A stretch of 64,000 bases of DNA, from positions 4,421,501-4,485,500 of the forward strand of contig CM026571.1 of the NCBI GenBank assembly GCA_015143295.1, written 5' to 3'. The translations under genes were made by a program, and so were the position numbers. Position 1 is the first letter of the stretch. Each line of letters opens with the position of its first letter. Shown here one piece after another: positions 11,946-22,855 of the stretch. The notes beneath the pieces were generated by a model. It worked only from the letters and a program-made list of their open reading frames with translations, was not told the DNA's origin and did no database searches. The DNA is from Tetracentron sinense (taxonomy: Eukaryota > Streptophyta > Magnoliopsida > Trochodendrales > Trochodendraceae).

Positions 11946-13486
11946 TGTAAGTTTCACAATTATCGAAGGAATTAATGTTTTTGGTCAGCGTCCATTGAAA
12001 GATGCACTGCAATTTTTTAATTTGGTGAAATGTGGAATAATACACAAGATGGGTTGCTTGAAGATGACAAGGAGAAGCATCCATGACGAGTATCGGCATC
12101 CTTTAGACCTATGAATGTTTGAAATCCAGATTCACATTTGGAACCAGGCATCCACTTTCAGAAAATTCGGTTGAGTCTAGCTAGCAAGAAATTTACAGTC
12201 CATCATCCACTAGGCCGACTTGGTTGACAGTTTGATGTTTCGACCGTCATTAGAGCAAGATCTGTCGAATATACTTCCCATGGTCTAGATCTGCCAGTAA
12301 GTTTTTCAGACGTTGTCACAGAAACATTACAACAAGGTACCACTTCATTTTCTCACTGATGCTTTTGGCTGCCTAGTGGGTGGTCACTGGTGGGAAAGGG
12401 ACTGATATGCCATTTAGATTTTTATTATGGACCGGTGGGAATCACTTGGCATTCCAATACATTTCCACCAAGGAGAATGCATTAATGTTCTACCATGCAA
12501 CATAGAATCTCCACCTGCATTTGCAATCACCATTTATTTTGACTATCCTATTAGGATGCCCTATCTGCAAGATCTCCCAACCCGAATCCAGTAAGCTGAC
12601 CCTACCACATGAATGTCTTCTTTCTTAGGTTACCTACCGACGACGTTGCTTCGAGGTAAGGTAACCTACCGATGATTTAAGTACAGTGCAGTTAAGTCTG
12701 TGTAAATAAAACTCTGCAATTAAGCATGCTTGCATGAGAGCAGTACCCGCAGGGGTGGCCGGAGAAAAGGAAATGCCAGAAACAAGTCATTAGATCACTC
12801 TGCAATATGATCCTCATGCCCAATAAAATGCGACAATTAGTTGTGAGGTTTTGCTTTAAACATCAATAAGGAGTCTATTTGCTAGAATATAGAACCCAGA
12901 TGCCTCTTTTGTTTGAAGAATTATTCTTCAGCTCGTTTGGATCATAATCAACTTTACTTGCTGATTCCAGATAGGGTTCTTAGAGTTAATTGACCTCATT
13001 GCCAATAGGATATGTTGTGATTAAGAGAATCAAAATGGAACTTTGTACACTAAATGAGAGAGCTCATTTCCAAGAAATGAAATAGTGGGAGCAATGACAA
13101 ATGGTTTGAGAATCAGATTCTTTTTTTGGTTTCCAAGTTGATAACAAAGCTTATGGATTCTAACCATTTGGAGAGGGACTCCCCCAACATTTTTCCTGGC
13201 TATCTTGTTTCAAATGACACAACACTGATGTGTTTTTTTTGGTAAACTCAATAACACCACAAGGTGATTAGTGAAGGCAATTGAAGGAAATACTCACACC
13301 ACCCATGCAAACAACACAACACTGATGTTTAGCTAACGCTTTTAATTATAAGATGATCTCAAAATGAAGAAAATAACTGTAATGCCAATAATTCTAAACA
13401 TACATAGTGTTATATGCATAACAACCAAATCTGGTAACCAGAATCATTCAGTTAGTCCGACTTTTGGGCTATGCACCATAAAAGAA
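11946..13486. other. Transporter 3' UTR and intergenic DNA
   Basis: Sequence after the stop at 11945 has no further conserved coding. An AATAAA lies near 12706 and could be a poly(A) signal if the 3' UTR is long. CCTACCGACGACG/CCTACCGATGAT near 12635 and 12665 is a short direct repeat flanking a purine-rich stretch. Nothing else recognisable. Confidence 0.5.
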
Positions 13487-13886
13487 GCAGCCCACCGATG
13501 GAATTTGGGCTGGATCTGCCTAGATTTGAATCCAATATTTGGATCTGAGATCCACCGGATTCTGAGTTTTCCAATTCGAATCTGAATCTGATTATGTAGT
13601 CGAATCCGATCTAATTAATATTAATACATTTAAAGTTAATATTTTAATTTAAAAAATAAAGATCGTGGCTAATAATATAATAATAATATATTATTATTAT
13701 TATTATTAATGTAATCAAATTTTAATCCAATCGGATTTCTATAGATCCGAATCCAATCCAATCATGATCAGATTCAAAATTAGATCAGTATCCAATCCGG
13801 CAAATCTATAATAGGATTAGGATCTCGTCTAATTAGATTGTTTTTAGAGTGGATCCAAATCTTGATCCGATCCACTGACAGCCCTA
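13487..13886. mobile_element. Decayed hAT MITE, GGATCGGAT subfamily
   Basis: It ends in GACAGCCCTA and is packed with GATCCGAATCC-type subterminal repeats at both sides of an AT-rich core, as in the intact copy at 21606-22064. The left tip is degraded (CAGCCCACCGATGGA in place of TAGGGCTGTCAATGGA). Flanking ATAAAAGA and ATAAAGGG agree at 6 of 8 positions. Confidence 0.7.
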
Positions 13887-14085
13887 ATAAAGGGCCTCAG
13901 ACTCATAATATATTTTCCATAATTGATAAAAAAAATAAAAAATCAATAAAATCGTTTTCCAAGTAAACAAGTGATACATTGCTGGTGCGTCCAAGTTCCT
14001 GCTTCTGGTACAATATCGATCATGCCAGGAGTCAAGCCACAACCATATGTGGCTTGTAATTTTTTTTTTCTATCACTTGGTGTTT

Positions 14086-14265
14086 TTTTTTTTGTGTTTG
14101 GATAAACGTGGATATCTGAGCCTTAAAAGACTCATACTAGTCCCACGTGCTGCATAAGGAATACCCCCACCCCATACAATATTGAGGGGAGCCTAGGAAT
14201 CAACCTCGAGACCTCTGGGTTTACTGTTCGTCCTTCGGCCACTGGGCAATACCCCCGGGGTTACG
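14086..14265 (-). mobile_element. tRNA-derived SINE, family 2 (Au-like)
   Basis: In reverse complement the element starts with a box A-like TTGCCCAGTGGCC, has a box B-like AGGTTGATTCC, continues with CTCCCCTCAATATTG and GCACGTGGGACTAG, and ends ATATCCACGTTTATC followed by an A-rich tail. A second reverse copy lies at 33166-33318. The layout is that of Au-type plant SINEs. Confidence 0.75.
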
Positions 14266-14891
14266 TGACTTGGTACTATCTTACCATCACTAATGTTAAG
14301 AGAAAAACTTTGGATATTTTGTGCTGCTAAGTTAATGGTGGAATGGAATGGTCACTATCAATGTTTCGTGCACAATTTGATCGATTAATTGAACGACAAC
14401 ATGCCCCATTCTTAGTGAATTGGCCTGCAAAATTTGTGGCCAAGAAACACTTGGAAGGAAACATATTTATTGTTGCATTGAATAGACATAGCTAGCCTAG
14501 TGGGCCTTGAATCATTACCCTCAACCTCAAGTTTGTGTTCCTCAAGTTTGTGTTCATCAAGCAAGGAGGTCACCCATCCTAATCTTTCACCAACTCGTTA
14601 TTTGACAATTTATTGAGGAGATGTGTGTAGATATAGTCATAATTACCAAAGCGAGAAGCAAAGCAAAAACGAGAAGTAGGAGTCAAAGCTAAAAAAATCA
14701 TTAAGAAATAAGAAATAAAATTTAGATATCTCATTTTATTATATTAATATGAACAGTTATATACCTAAAAATTTATCTTATATGAGATATTTGTTGAGTC
14801 AATACCAAAGGTTGCAGATTTAGGTCTATAGAGAGGAATAGTTACCATGAGAAGACAATAGTGGTAGGAAGCTTGGAAATTTAATTAGGAG
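14266..14891. other. Intergenic DNA without recognised genes
   Basis: Only short features are visible, such as an imperfect direct repeat CCTCAAGTTTGTGTTC at about 14523-14555. Confidence 0.5.
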
Positions 14892-16261
14892 TAGGGGTGT
14901 ATTCGAACAGAGCTTGGCCTAATTTGTGCTTGGCTTGAACATGCTTGAGCTAAGCTTGAGCTTGATTTGAGCTCGAATGTTTAGCTTGAGCTTGGCTTGA
15001 ATAAGCTTGATCGAGCTTGAGTAGGGCTGCACTCAAGCCAAGCTAGCTGGCTGGCTCGACTTAGTCGTTTGAGCCAAGCTCAAGTTGGCAATATTTCAAG
15101 CTCAAACGAATCAGGCCAAACTTTATTTTGAGCTCAAATGTTAAACAAGTCAAGATCAAGTCAGACTGTGTTTAATTCGGCTCAGCTTGTTTAGGGCTTG
15201 ATTCGGCTCGACTCGAAATTAAGACAAAATAATATTTTTAACTTTCTTTTTCATAAATTGTGATAAATTTTAATTTATAATAAATAATTTTAAAAATTAA
15301 TGATAACAATAAAAGTTAAGAAGTTATTACAAAACTCAAGTCTAACTGATCTACTCTAGGACTACACCCAAATCTTATTTTCTGTATATGAATGTATTAG
15401 TGTTCTTAAGTTTCTTTATTATAAGTTATTAATAAACACTTATATTGAAATCATTTTAAATAAAAAAAATAAAAATCCATGAATCAAGCTTGAGCCAACT
15501 CAAGCTCGGCTCGACTTGAAAAACATTCGAGCTCGAACGGAGCTTGAGCAACCTTGTTCAAGCCAAGCTCAAGCCCAAACATTCAAGCTGGAATCAAGCT
15601 CAAGACAAGCTCAAGACAAGCTCAAGCCAAGCTTGAGCATGTTCAAGCCAAGATCAAACTTGACTAAGCTCGGCCCAGCTTAGCTCGAATACAGCTCTAA
15701 GCTCGAGCTCCATTTGAGATCAAACTTTATTCAAGTAGTGTCGAGTTTGGGTTGGCCCAAGCTTAATTCACGGAATTATTTTGTTTAATTTTATATTATT
15801 TAATAAAAATATGTTTATTAATAAATGCTAATACAAGAAACTACATAAAATTAATGCATTCATATATGGAAATAAGGACTGGGGTAGTCCTTTGATCAAA
15901 ATAGTAGAAAGTTAGACTAGAGTTTTTTTTTTTTTTGACTTCTTTAACTTTTTTTTTGTTATCTTTATATTTTAAACTTAATTATAAATTATTACAATAT
16001 AAAATTAAATAAGTTAAAACTATTATTTTGTATTAATATAAATAATATACTTTGAGCTAATACAAATTCAAGTCGAATTGAGCCTTAAATGAGCCGAGTT
16101 TCGAGTTGAGCCGAATCAAATAGGGTCTGACTTGAGCTTGGCTTAAACATTCAGGCTCAAATAAAAATTGTCGAGCCTGAAATATCGGCATAAGCTTGGC
16201 TCAAACAAGCCAAGTGAGTAGAGCCAACGAACGAGCTAGCTTCGCTTGAGTGCAGCCCTCA
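14892..16261. mobile_element. hAT element (GAGCTTGAGC subfamily) with another hAT nested in it
   Basis: The outer left end TAGGGGTGTATTCGAAC at 14892 pairs with the right end TTGAGTGCAGCCCTCA at 16246-16261. Subterminal zones of several hundred bases repeat AGCTTGAGC/AAGCTCGGCT on both sides. A related element sits inside at 15022-15699. No transposase reading frame is present. Outer flanks (ATTAGGAG, TATGAGAG) agree poorly, so the outer duplication is lost or the outer tip is misplaced. Confidence 0.75.
15022..15699. mobile_element. Inner hAT element inserted into its own relative
   Basis: Ends TAGGGCTGCACTCAAGC and, in reverse complement, TAGAGCTGTATTCGAGC agree at 13 of 17 positions. The 8-bp flanks AGCTTGAG (15014-15021) and AGCTCGAG (15700-15707) agree at 7 of 8. 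It landed within the repeated subterminal zone of the outer element. Confidence 0.75.
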
Positions 16262-16427
16262 TATGAGAGAGAGAGAGAGAGACTCCCCTTACAAGCATAG
16301 CAAAATCCTTACCAAAATGTGAATATTAAGAAAAGGCCCCTCTACTTCGTCAAAATTACTCAACCCCAATATCCATGAACAACTTGTTTGAGAAGCCTCA
16401 TTAAATACGTGGAGGGTCCACCAACAA

Positions 16428-16558
16428 GATTAGCTCTGGTGGCTGCCCGAGCTAAGGCGATAATTTAGGTGAGAAGTCATTTCATTGTCTCCCCTTGATT
16501 TTGACTTCTCCCCATTTGATATCTTTTCCCTTTAAAAACGTCAGGTGCCTTATGGTTG
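16428..16558 (-). mobile_element. Inverted, deleted copy of a GCCCGAGCTAAG MITE upstream of the short gene
   Basis: The stretch 16456-16558 is the reverse complement of 17688-17795 with few changes. A GGTGGCTGCCCGAGCTAAG tip at 16439-16457 matches the tip of the downstream copy in the same direction. About 40 bp of inner terminal repeat are missing. It lies about 100 bp upstream of the TATA box of the gene at 16752. Confidence 0.8.
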
Positions 16559-16654
16559 GAGGGTCCACTATCAAAACGCTTGGTTTTCTTTGTAATTGCT
16601 CGACAATGTTTGTTCTAGTACATTCCGATTTTACTCTCTCTCTCTCAAGATCTC

Positions 16655-16660
16655 TATAAA
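16655..16660 (+). promoter_or_regulatory. TATA box of the first short paralog
   Basis: TATAAA lies in ATCTCTATAAAAGC, 92 bp before the ATG at 16752, which gives a 5' UTR of roughly 60 bp. The paralog at 22856 has the same ATCTCTATAAA context 66 bp before its ATG. A GA tract at 16713-16731 lies in the 5' UTR. Confidence 0.65.
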
Positions 16661-16751
16661 AGCTAGACCACCTTGTTGAAAGACATGGTGTAGAAGTGTC
16701 CAAGAGATCTTAGAGAGAGAGAGAGAGAGAGATAAGTAGAGGAGCCTCCGC

Positions 16752-16991
16752 ATGGAATCGGTTGCTCGGCCCCTTGGGAAGGTAGGCGGAGCAACAAACG
16801 GAAAACACGAAAGGGAGGGATGTGGCTACTTCCAGATGCCACTGCACTACCCCAGGTACACTCAATCCGACTACGAGTCCATGCCTGAGTGGAAGCTCAA
16901 TTGCCTCCTCACCCAGTACGGACTTCCCGTCACCGGAGATGTCGACCATAAGAGAAAGTTTGCCATGGGAGCCTTCCTCTGGCCTCATTAG
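16752..16991 (+). CDS. Short uncharacterised plant protein, paralog 1 (DUF7722-like)
   Basis: A single-exon frame of 79 residues. Residues 27-78 form a compact conserved domain with MPLHYPRY, YESMPEWKL, YGLPVTGDV and FAMGAFLWP. I associate these with the plant family catalogued as DUF7722; the function is unknown. There is no signal peptide or membrane segment, so a soluble intracellular protein is likely. The N-terminal 26 residues are not conserved with the paralog at 22856-23116, while 43 of 52 domain residues are identical. This and a shared TATA context support a real gene. The ATG at 16752 follows the TATA box at normal distance and no upstream in-frame ATG competes. The gene is flanked by two inverted copies of one MITE (16428-16558, 17648-17843). 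Confidence 0.85.
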   Translation: MESVARPLGKVGGATNGKHEREGCGYFQMPLHYPRYTQSDYESMPEWKLNCLLTQYGLPVTGDVDHKRKFAMGAFLWPH

Positions 16992-17647
16992 AATCCTTCA
17001 ACACACAAAAAGAAATGAAGTGGTTATTTCTAGAGTGAGTACTGTTGCTGGCAGTTACTATAGCTAGAGAGAGCACTCCTCATAGCTAGATATATAAAGT
17101 TACTATTATCGTGTAAAGTGTATTGGGTGGTTCTATACTGTGCGTATTGTTTATAGGCAATGGTGTGGGGATATTTATGTAAAATTTATCCACCCTTTGT
17201 TCTGTACTGAACTATTGATTTAACTATATAATCTGTTGAAGGGAGATATCAAGGCTTATACCCTTTCTTCTACTTTTTCTTCTTCTTCTCTAAAAACTTA
17301 ATTTAGCATTGTTTAATTATATATATCTTTTTGATTACCAATCAAAAAATATATATCTAATAAGACAAACAAGAGTCCAGTACTCATCATTACTAACCTC
17401 ACTATTAAAAAAAAAGTTACTAAGAAGTTAAACTTATTCTAGGCCGATGATAGAAAGAGCTCCTTCCTAAGGGAAGGTAAAGCTAATTCTAATTTTACTG
17501 TAAAGAGCGTTCTCAAGTTTCTTATGAAATTGCATTTTATTTTAAAAAAAATTGAAGTGTTGTGCAGAGAACATGAAATTAATTGAAACCAATGACAGGG
17601 TTTGAGACCAAGATCAGATCCGATATCAAGAGAGTGATATGGAAAAA

Positions 17648-17843
17648 GATTAGTTCTGGTGGCTGCCTGAGCTAAGAGCTCGGGCATCCACAAACCATAA
17701 GGCTCCTAACTTTTTAAAGGGGAAAGATATCAAATGGGGAGAAGTCAAAATCAAGGGGAGACAATGAAATGACTTCTCACCTAAATTATCGCCAGCTGCC
17801 CTATTGTTTGTGGATGCCCGAGTGCTTAGCTCGGGCCGAGCTA
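17648..17843. mobile_element. GCCCGAGCTAAG MITE downstream of the short gene
   Basis: Terminal inverted repeats of about 31 bp: the left reads GCCTGAGCTAAGAGCTCGGG then CATCCACAAAC, and the right in reverse complement reads GCCCGAGCTAAGCACTCGGG then CATCCACAAAC. The centre (about 100 bp) has no coding. No clear target duplication was seen, so the superfamily is open; long terminal repeats suggest a Mutator-type MITE. Confidence 0.75.
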
Positions 17844-18030
17844 CTTTTTTTCTGAGTGAAATATAAGGAGTTAAAAGCAATAACAAAATGTGTATAAAGA
17901 AGAAAAAATATAGATCTTACCATCCAACTTACTTGTGATGGAAAATGAAAATACTAATATAGAAGAACATGGCGATTTAATGCCCTTATGATGTCATCTT
18001 CAATCTGTAACTTGAATTCCTTTTATAAGA

Positions 18031-18069
<39 letters not shown>

Positions 18070-18513
18070 GAGTTTTCGGTTTGTGAGTTGAAGAAAAAAA
18101 ATCCACAGCTGCATTAGCTTTGCTAGAAGCATGAGACTGTCAAACAAATTAAGGACTTAGCAAACTCATATAGATGATTGGTATTTTGCCTATTACTCAA
18201 AACGAGTTATCAACCAAAAAAAAATAAATTTGGAACAAGTTACGGCCCACAATTCTTGTTAATGCAGTAATCCTCTTTAGCCCATACAAAAGACTTCTAA
18301 TTATTTCGCCGAATTATTGCCAACGATTTTATGACTTGGAGGACCATTTAGAGCAGGCAACCGGACACTTTAATGAACATTGCACAAAAAGAAAAATCAT
18401 GTGCTAGTCTATGCTTGTGAAAATGGCAAGTCTAGTATAGGGGTAAAAATCCATTTACACACCAGAGACCTGTGGTAACATTATTCCATGCATACCGACC
18501 TAACTACAGTTAG
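17844..18513. other. Intergenic DNA
   Basis: AT-rich, with the microsatellite at 18029-18069; no coding or element ends recognised up to the hAT at 18514. Confidence 0.5.
18029..18069. repeat. (CT)n(TA)n compound microsatellite
   Basis: About ten CT units run directly into about nine TA units. Confidence 0.95.
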
Positions 18514-19120
18514 CAGGCGGAGCTAGGAATTTTTCATTTTGGGGCCGAAATACATCTATAAAAAAAATGGATTTGAGGGTATGGAACTTGGGGGTTTGGG
18601 GTGTAGCCCCCGAGAAATTTTTTTGGGTAGTTTTTTTATTTTGAGAAATTTTTTTCTCGGTAATGCCCTTGAGGTCACCACGTGTCCCTATTAATACCCT
18701 TTAACAAGTTAAGATTCACCCACCTATTCTTGTTTTTTAAAAATATATCTAATTTCTTTTCGAACCCTAGTTAAAATTCATTAATTCCTAAGTTTAAAAC
18801 TTTTTAAATATTTTTTCTACAAATCAAGGATAAATAGGTGAATCCTAAGAGTGCATAAATTTTAACCTGAGTTAAAGGGCTGTCAATAAGACATGTGCTA
18901 ACCTCAAGGGTATAACTGTACTCCATTGGGAACCCACTATATATATGATAAAAAAAGATTGTGGGGGCCACTATATTATATAAGCCGGGGGGGAGGGGGA
19001 GAGACTATACTAAAAAAACATAAAATAAAAATTGAGGGGCCCACTAGTCCTTACTACCCCATGAAGAACTTGCAAAAAAATTTGGGGGGGGCATGACCGC
19101 CCCCCCTGGCTCCGCCCCTG
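18514..19120. mobile_element. hAT element, CAGGGGCGGAGCCAGG family
   Basis: It starts CAGGCGGAGCTAGG and ends CCTGGCTCCGCCCCTG, which are inverted copies. The 8-bp flanks ACAGTTAG at 18506-18513 and 19121-19128 are identical. The 607-bp interior holds GGGGGTTTGGGG and one unit of the TTAACC repeat seen elsewhere, with no transposase. Relatives lie at 21547-22253, 53595-53893 and the 60417-62136 insertion. Confidence 0.93.
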
Positions 19121-19128
19121 ACAGTTAG

Positions 19129-19904
19129 AATATAATTTTGGACCCTTACGAGTAGACCATGATTCCGAGCTGACCTTCAGCTCGAGCATAAGGCAATACC
19201 TCCAACTTGTTTTCTAGCTCGGTCAGATTGTCCCATCGTTCGTCGTGGTTGTAATTTCCACCAGACCAAGACACAGACTTCCTAACCATGTAGCTATTGT
19301 CCGAGATGCAATATCAATGCTCCAAACCATTTTGGGAAGTTCCCAAATAGAGATGGAACACTCCCAATCCTGTAAATCTTGTACGAGATCACGTTGTTCT
19401 CCTACTAAACATGAATCTTAATTCGAAACATGCTCTATAACCTCTGCCACATAGACAAATGTGCATGTTGTTCTCCTACTAAAAATGAAAGACTGTTTGT
19501 GAACCTAATCTTAATTTGAAACATGCTTTATAACCTCTCCCCCACGGACAAACGTGCATGAGAATGATTCCTACTCCGATTGGGAGTTGGAATGGAAATA
19601 GAACTAGCATAATCCTAATGAAACATCCATAAATATCATCAGTGGTTGGAACAGAGAAAGGAATCAAAGTTCAATCCAAACTTTGACCCAAAAACTCTCA
19701 TACATACAAAGTTATCATTCTCTTCTTCCACTACCCTATCTAAAGAGAAATTGATTTGTTGAGAATAACTTGGATGAGTTACAAGAATCCTGGTTTAATT
19801 AATATTCCAAGACTCCTAATATAGAAAGATCTCTCAAAGATAATCCTAATCTAATCAAATCCTAAATTCAAACTTAATTAATTGATACTATCTAATTGTG
19901 AAGA
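19129..19904. other. Intergenic DNA with a degenerate direct repeat
   Basis: CTTAATTYGAAACATGCT and GTTGTTCTCCTACTAAAAATG-like segments occur twice between 19390 and 19540 as an approximate tandem duplication. No gene is recognised. Confidence 0.5.
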
Positions 19905-20508
19905 GATATATTGATAATGATACAATGTATCTTGCAATAGATATTATCTAATATTTCCCCTCAAATACATGTGGATTGAAAATTTTCATGGGTTTACTGT
20001 AACTTGAGTACTCTCTTTATACATGAAGAGTTAAAACATCTAACTGTGTTTGGTAGTTACCGTCAGTCTATGAAGTTTATCTCTGTCACATCCTACTCAT
20101 ATATATGAGTTTGTTGAAGTCAATAGCTAGCCCACTAGATCGAGTTGTCATGATCGTCTTCCTAAAGCACCGGAAGAATGATTTGCAATGTGAAGAAAAA
20201 CTCATGTTATAAAGGTTTTCAATCAAATAAAAGGAGACACTTACTAAGGCAGCCATTGAAAAAGATTATAAAAGAAAAAACTACATCAACCATACTAGCA
20301 TCTATGGTGGCTCCAATGATAGGAAAACAAGAAAGAGAACGGAGAAACTTCAGTCCCGTCAGGCGCCGGAAAAACAAGATTGAATGGAAAAAAAAAATCA
20401 AGAAAGGAACAGATCAACCCATTCTGATACCATGAAGAGATACATTGATAATGATACAGTGTATCTCATTTAGTTTATTACAATAAGATATTCTGTAATA
20501 ATATTATC
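19905..20508 (-). mobile_element. Short LTR-retrotransposon remnant (TRIM-like)
   Basis: GAAGAGATAYATTGATAATG opens two similar stretches at about 19905 and 20433. Read on the minus strand the right one is followed at once by GGTATCAGAATGG, the primer-binding site for initiator tRNA-Met. The left one is preceded by TTTGAGGGGAAA, a polypurine tract. The internal part is only about 460 bp and has no gag or pol. LTRs look very short (60-75 bp), so truncation is possible. Confidence 0.55.
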
Positions 20509-21188
20509 GTTTATCAACCTTTGTTCTAACTTAATCATCAGAGTGCCCCTGTAGGTCGGAAGAACCCCACATTTTTGGAAGGAATGAGTGTTTATAGCAG
20601 ACAACCAACAACAGACACGTATTCCCGAGGTATCAGATAAGATATTTTCCCCATAGCATTATCATTTGTTTCAATGCAGCAGTAAGCGGTGCTCTAGTGG
20701 CATTGATCAATCTCAAGTTCGCGTAGCTAGTCTTAATCGGATGACTGAGACACTAAAGGCCAGTTGAAATAATTGATTTGGCGAAGGGTGAATCATGGTG
20801 ATCAAATTAATTAGTCTACGTTATTGAAATTGATGTCAGGGTTCTACTGCCGGCCATCATCATAGATAATTGGTTTCTTAGACCTACATTGGGTTGGGGT
20901 TGGGTCGCATCAAAAGGGTTATTATTTTGGGCTCAACTAATTTGTTCAGGTCCAGGCCTGTTAAAGGATCTGCACGAGAGCCCCGAAAGCTCGTATTTCA
21001 GATATTCAGGCCTGCCAAATAACTGGACCAGAGTGCGGATAAATCAAGTTACCAAATTGCTATACGGTAATTGCCTTTAATGTTCTATCACATCTAATTA
21101 ACATGTGGAATTTTGTAGCTATTTTTGCAATTGATTAAAGCAAATTACTTATACCCATCATCCTTAATATGCAAGGATGATGGCACCC
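20509..21188. other. Intergenic DNA
   Basis: No supported gene or element. A 63-codon open frame near 20889 has no recognisable content. Confidence 0.5.
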
Positions 21189-21303
21189 TCGGGTTTACAT
21201 GGACTTACCTGGTGTGGCAGGTTGCGGGCTCATGTCGCACCCTTAGGGATTAGTCCTGACCCAAAGGGTTGGGGACACCCCGAGTTCCAAAAAAAAAAAA
21301 AAA
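21189..21303 (+). mobile_element. Partial SINE, family 1
   Basis: It keeps the 3' part of the family seen at 3590 (GGGATTAGTCC, then GGGACACCCCGAGTTCC) and a 15-A tail. The box A/B head is divergent or truncated. Confidence 0.6.
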
Positions 21304-21546
21304 GTGGTTAATGGAAGAGTGGATGTGTCAAAAACATTAAACTCGATTAGGCGTGATCTGAGAGTAGGGCTAGCATTCCACATCTATTATAGGCAAGATT
21401 TCCTTTGGTTGGGGCTACTTGTCTCTTTTAACTCCCTTTAAATGCGGTTAAGATTCAAATCTAACCTTATTTTTAAAAACAAAAATAATTGTTTTAATCA
21501 CAGGTGTTAATTAAAATTCCTAACTAGGGTTAAAGGGTGTTAGAGC

Positions 21547-22253
21547 AAAGGGTGGAGCCAGGATTCTCTTCCAGGGGCTATTAATGAGGGGTTCAGGAGC
21601 GTAAGTAGGGCTGTCAATGGATCGGATTAGGATCCGGATCCGATCCGATTAGTTGGACTTGGACCCTATATGTGATCCGTCGGATCAGATCGACGGGATC
21701 CGATTATATTCGGATTGGATTCGGATATAGTGTGATCTGATCTGTTTAAAATCCGATCTAATTATAATAACGTTTTTAAATCATTTTAAATATATTATAT
21801 AGATTTTCTATCCATAAAGTATTAATTTTTAAAAAAATTAACATTAATTAGAGTTAATTAAGGTACTATTAGATTTTTATATTATTAAAATAGAGTTTTT
21901 TTAAATAAAAAAATTAACCTTAATTGGATCGGATCGGATTCGGATCTTGAAAATATAATCGGATTCGGATCGATTAATTCATGATCGGACTGATCTTGGA
22001 TGAGATTCGGGTCAGATTCGGATCTAGGTAGATCCGATCCGAATCCGACTTGTTGAGAGCCCTAAGCGTAAGCCCCCAAATTTTTTCTTGAGGGCCAAGT
22101 TCATTGGCCATTGTGTTTGTTAAATATTTTTTTCTCTGAAGTTTAGGGGGGCTCTCCCAGCTCTGCCCCTCTCCCAAGCTACGCCCCAATTAATACTATC
22201 GGAATTTTTTTCCCAAATTTCCAAGGGCCTGTGGCCCCATGAGGCTCCGCCCA
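21547..22253. mobile_element. hAT element, CAGGGGCGGAGCCAGG family, host to another hAT
   Basis: It begins AAAGGGTGGAGCCAGGATTC and ends GAGGCTCCGCCCA. Flanks GTTAGAGC (21539-21546) and GTTAGAGG (22254-22261) agree at 7 of 8. The interior is interrupted by the hAT MITE at 21606-22064. Confidence 0.8.
21606..22064. mobile_element. hAT MITE, GGATCGGATCCGATCC subfamily, nested
   Basis: It starts TAGGGCTGTCAATGG and ends TTGAGAGCCCTA. The 8-bp flanks AGCGTAAG (21598-21605 and 22065-22072) are perfect. Both subterminal zones are packed with GGATCCGGATCCGATCCGAT-type self-complementary repeats around an AT-rich core. It is 459 bp and non-coding. Relatives lie at 13487-13886 and 30155-30562. Confidence 0.95.
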
Positions 22254-22261
22254 GTTAGAGG

Positions 22262-22783
22262 CTGAGCAGAGTATTTTACTCTAACCCAGCGAAGAGTAAA
22301 TCGGGCCAAGTTAAAGGCTGGCCAGAGTAAATCCACTCTCTATTGGCCTTTCATTAGCCACTAGAAATTTACAGTGTTTCTCCCAATAACCTCAAGGTAA
22401 ACATCAATCTGGGTCTGGGGTATTAACCCCGTAATAGATATGTCGTACGTAACCATTTGGCTGCAATAATTGTTGAGTTGGACGAAAGTTGTAGAAAATG
22501 GAAGGTCACTTGTGTGTGATAATCTCATAGACAGTGATGGGCATCAATAAGCAGAATAGCATGACACTCCTCTTTTTTCTATGGACTCCAATAGATAGCT
22601 AGCTTTTATGGTGTGGGATTCATTGAATCGTAAGTGTGAACTCTCTACCGCCAGCAGGCTTATGTGCCATCACCATTCACCAGTCACCATATCCTTTGAA
22701 AAGCTTCGTTTTCAGGATATTAATGAGCTTATCGTTTGTTTTCTTCTACCACATTCTCCAATTTTGTTTCACTCTAGGATCTC
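22262..22783. other. Upstream region of the second short paralog
   Basis: A short stretch near 22262-22350 repeats GAGTAAATC. Beyond it lies apparently unique promoter DNA without the MITE found upstream of paralog 1. Confidence 0.4.
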
Positions 22784-22790
22784 TATAAAT
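22784..22790 (+). promoter_or_regulatory. TATA box of the second short paralog
   Basis: TATAAAT lies in GGATCTCTATAAATTGGACC, 66 bp before the last bases ahead of the ATG at 22856. The context ATCTCTATAAA is shared with paralog 1. Confidence 0.65.
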
Positions 22791-22855
22791 TGGACCCTCG
22801 TTACAATAACATGGCATCAAGAACTTTGAGTTAGAGACTATAGAGAGGGGAAGAG

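Noticed and set aside
15000..16200. Dense AGCTTGAGC repeats as a possible enhancer
   Set aside because: They are subterminal repeats of two nested hAT elements.
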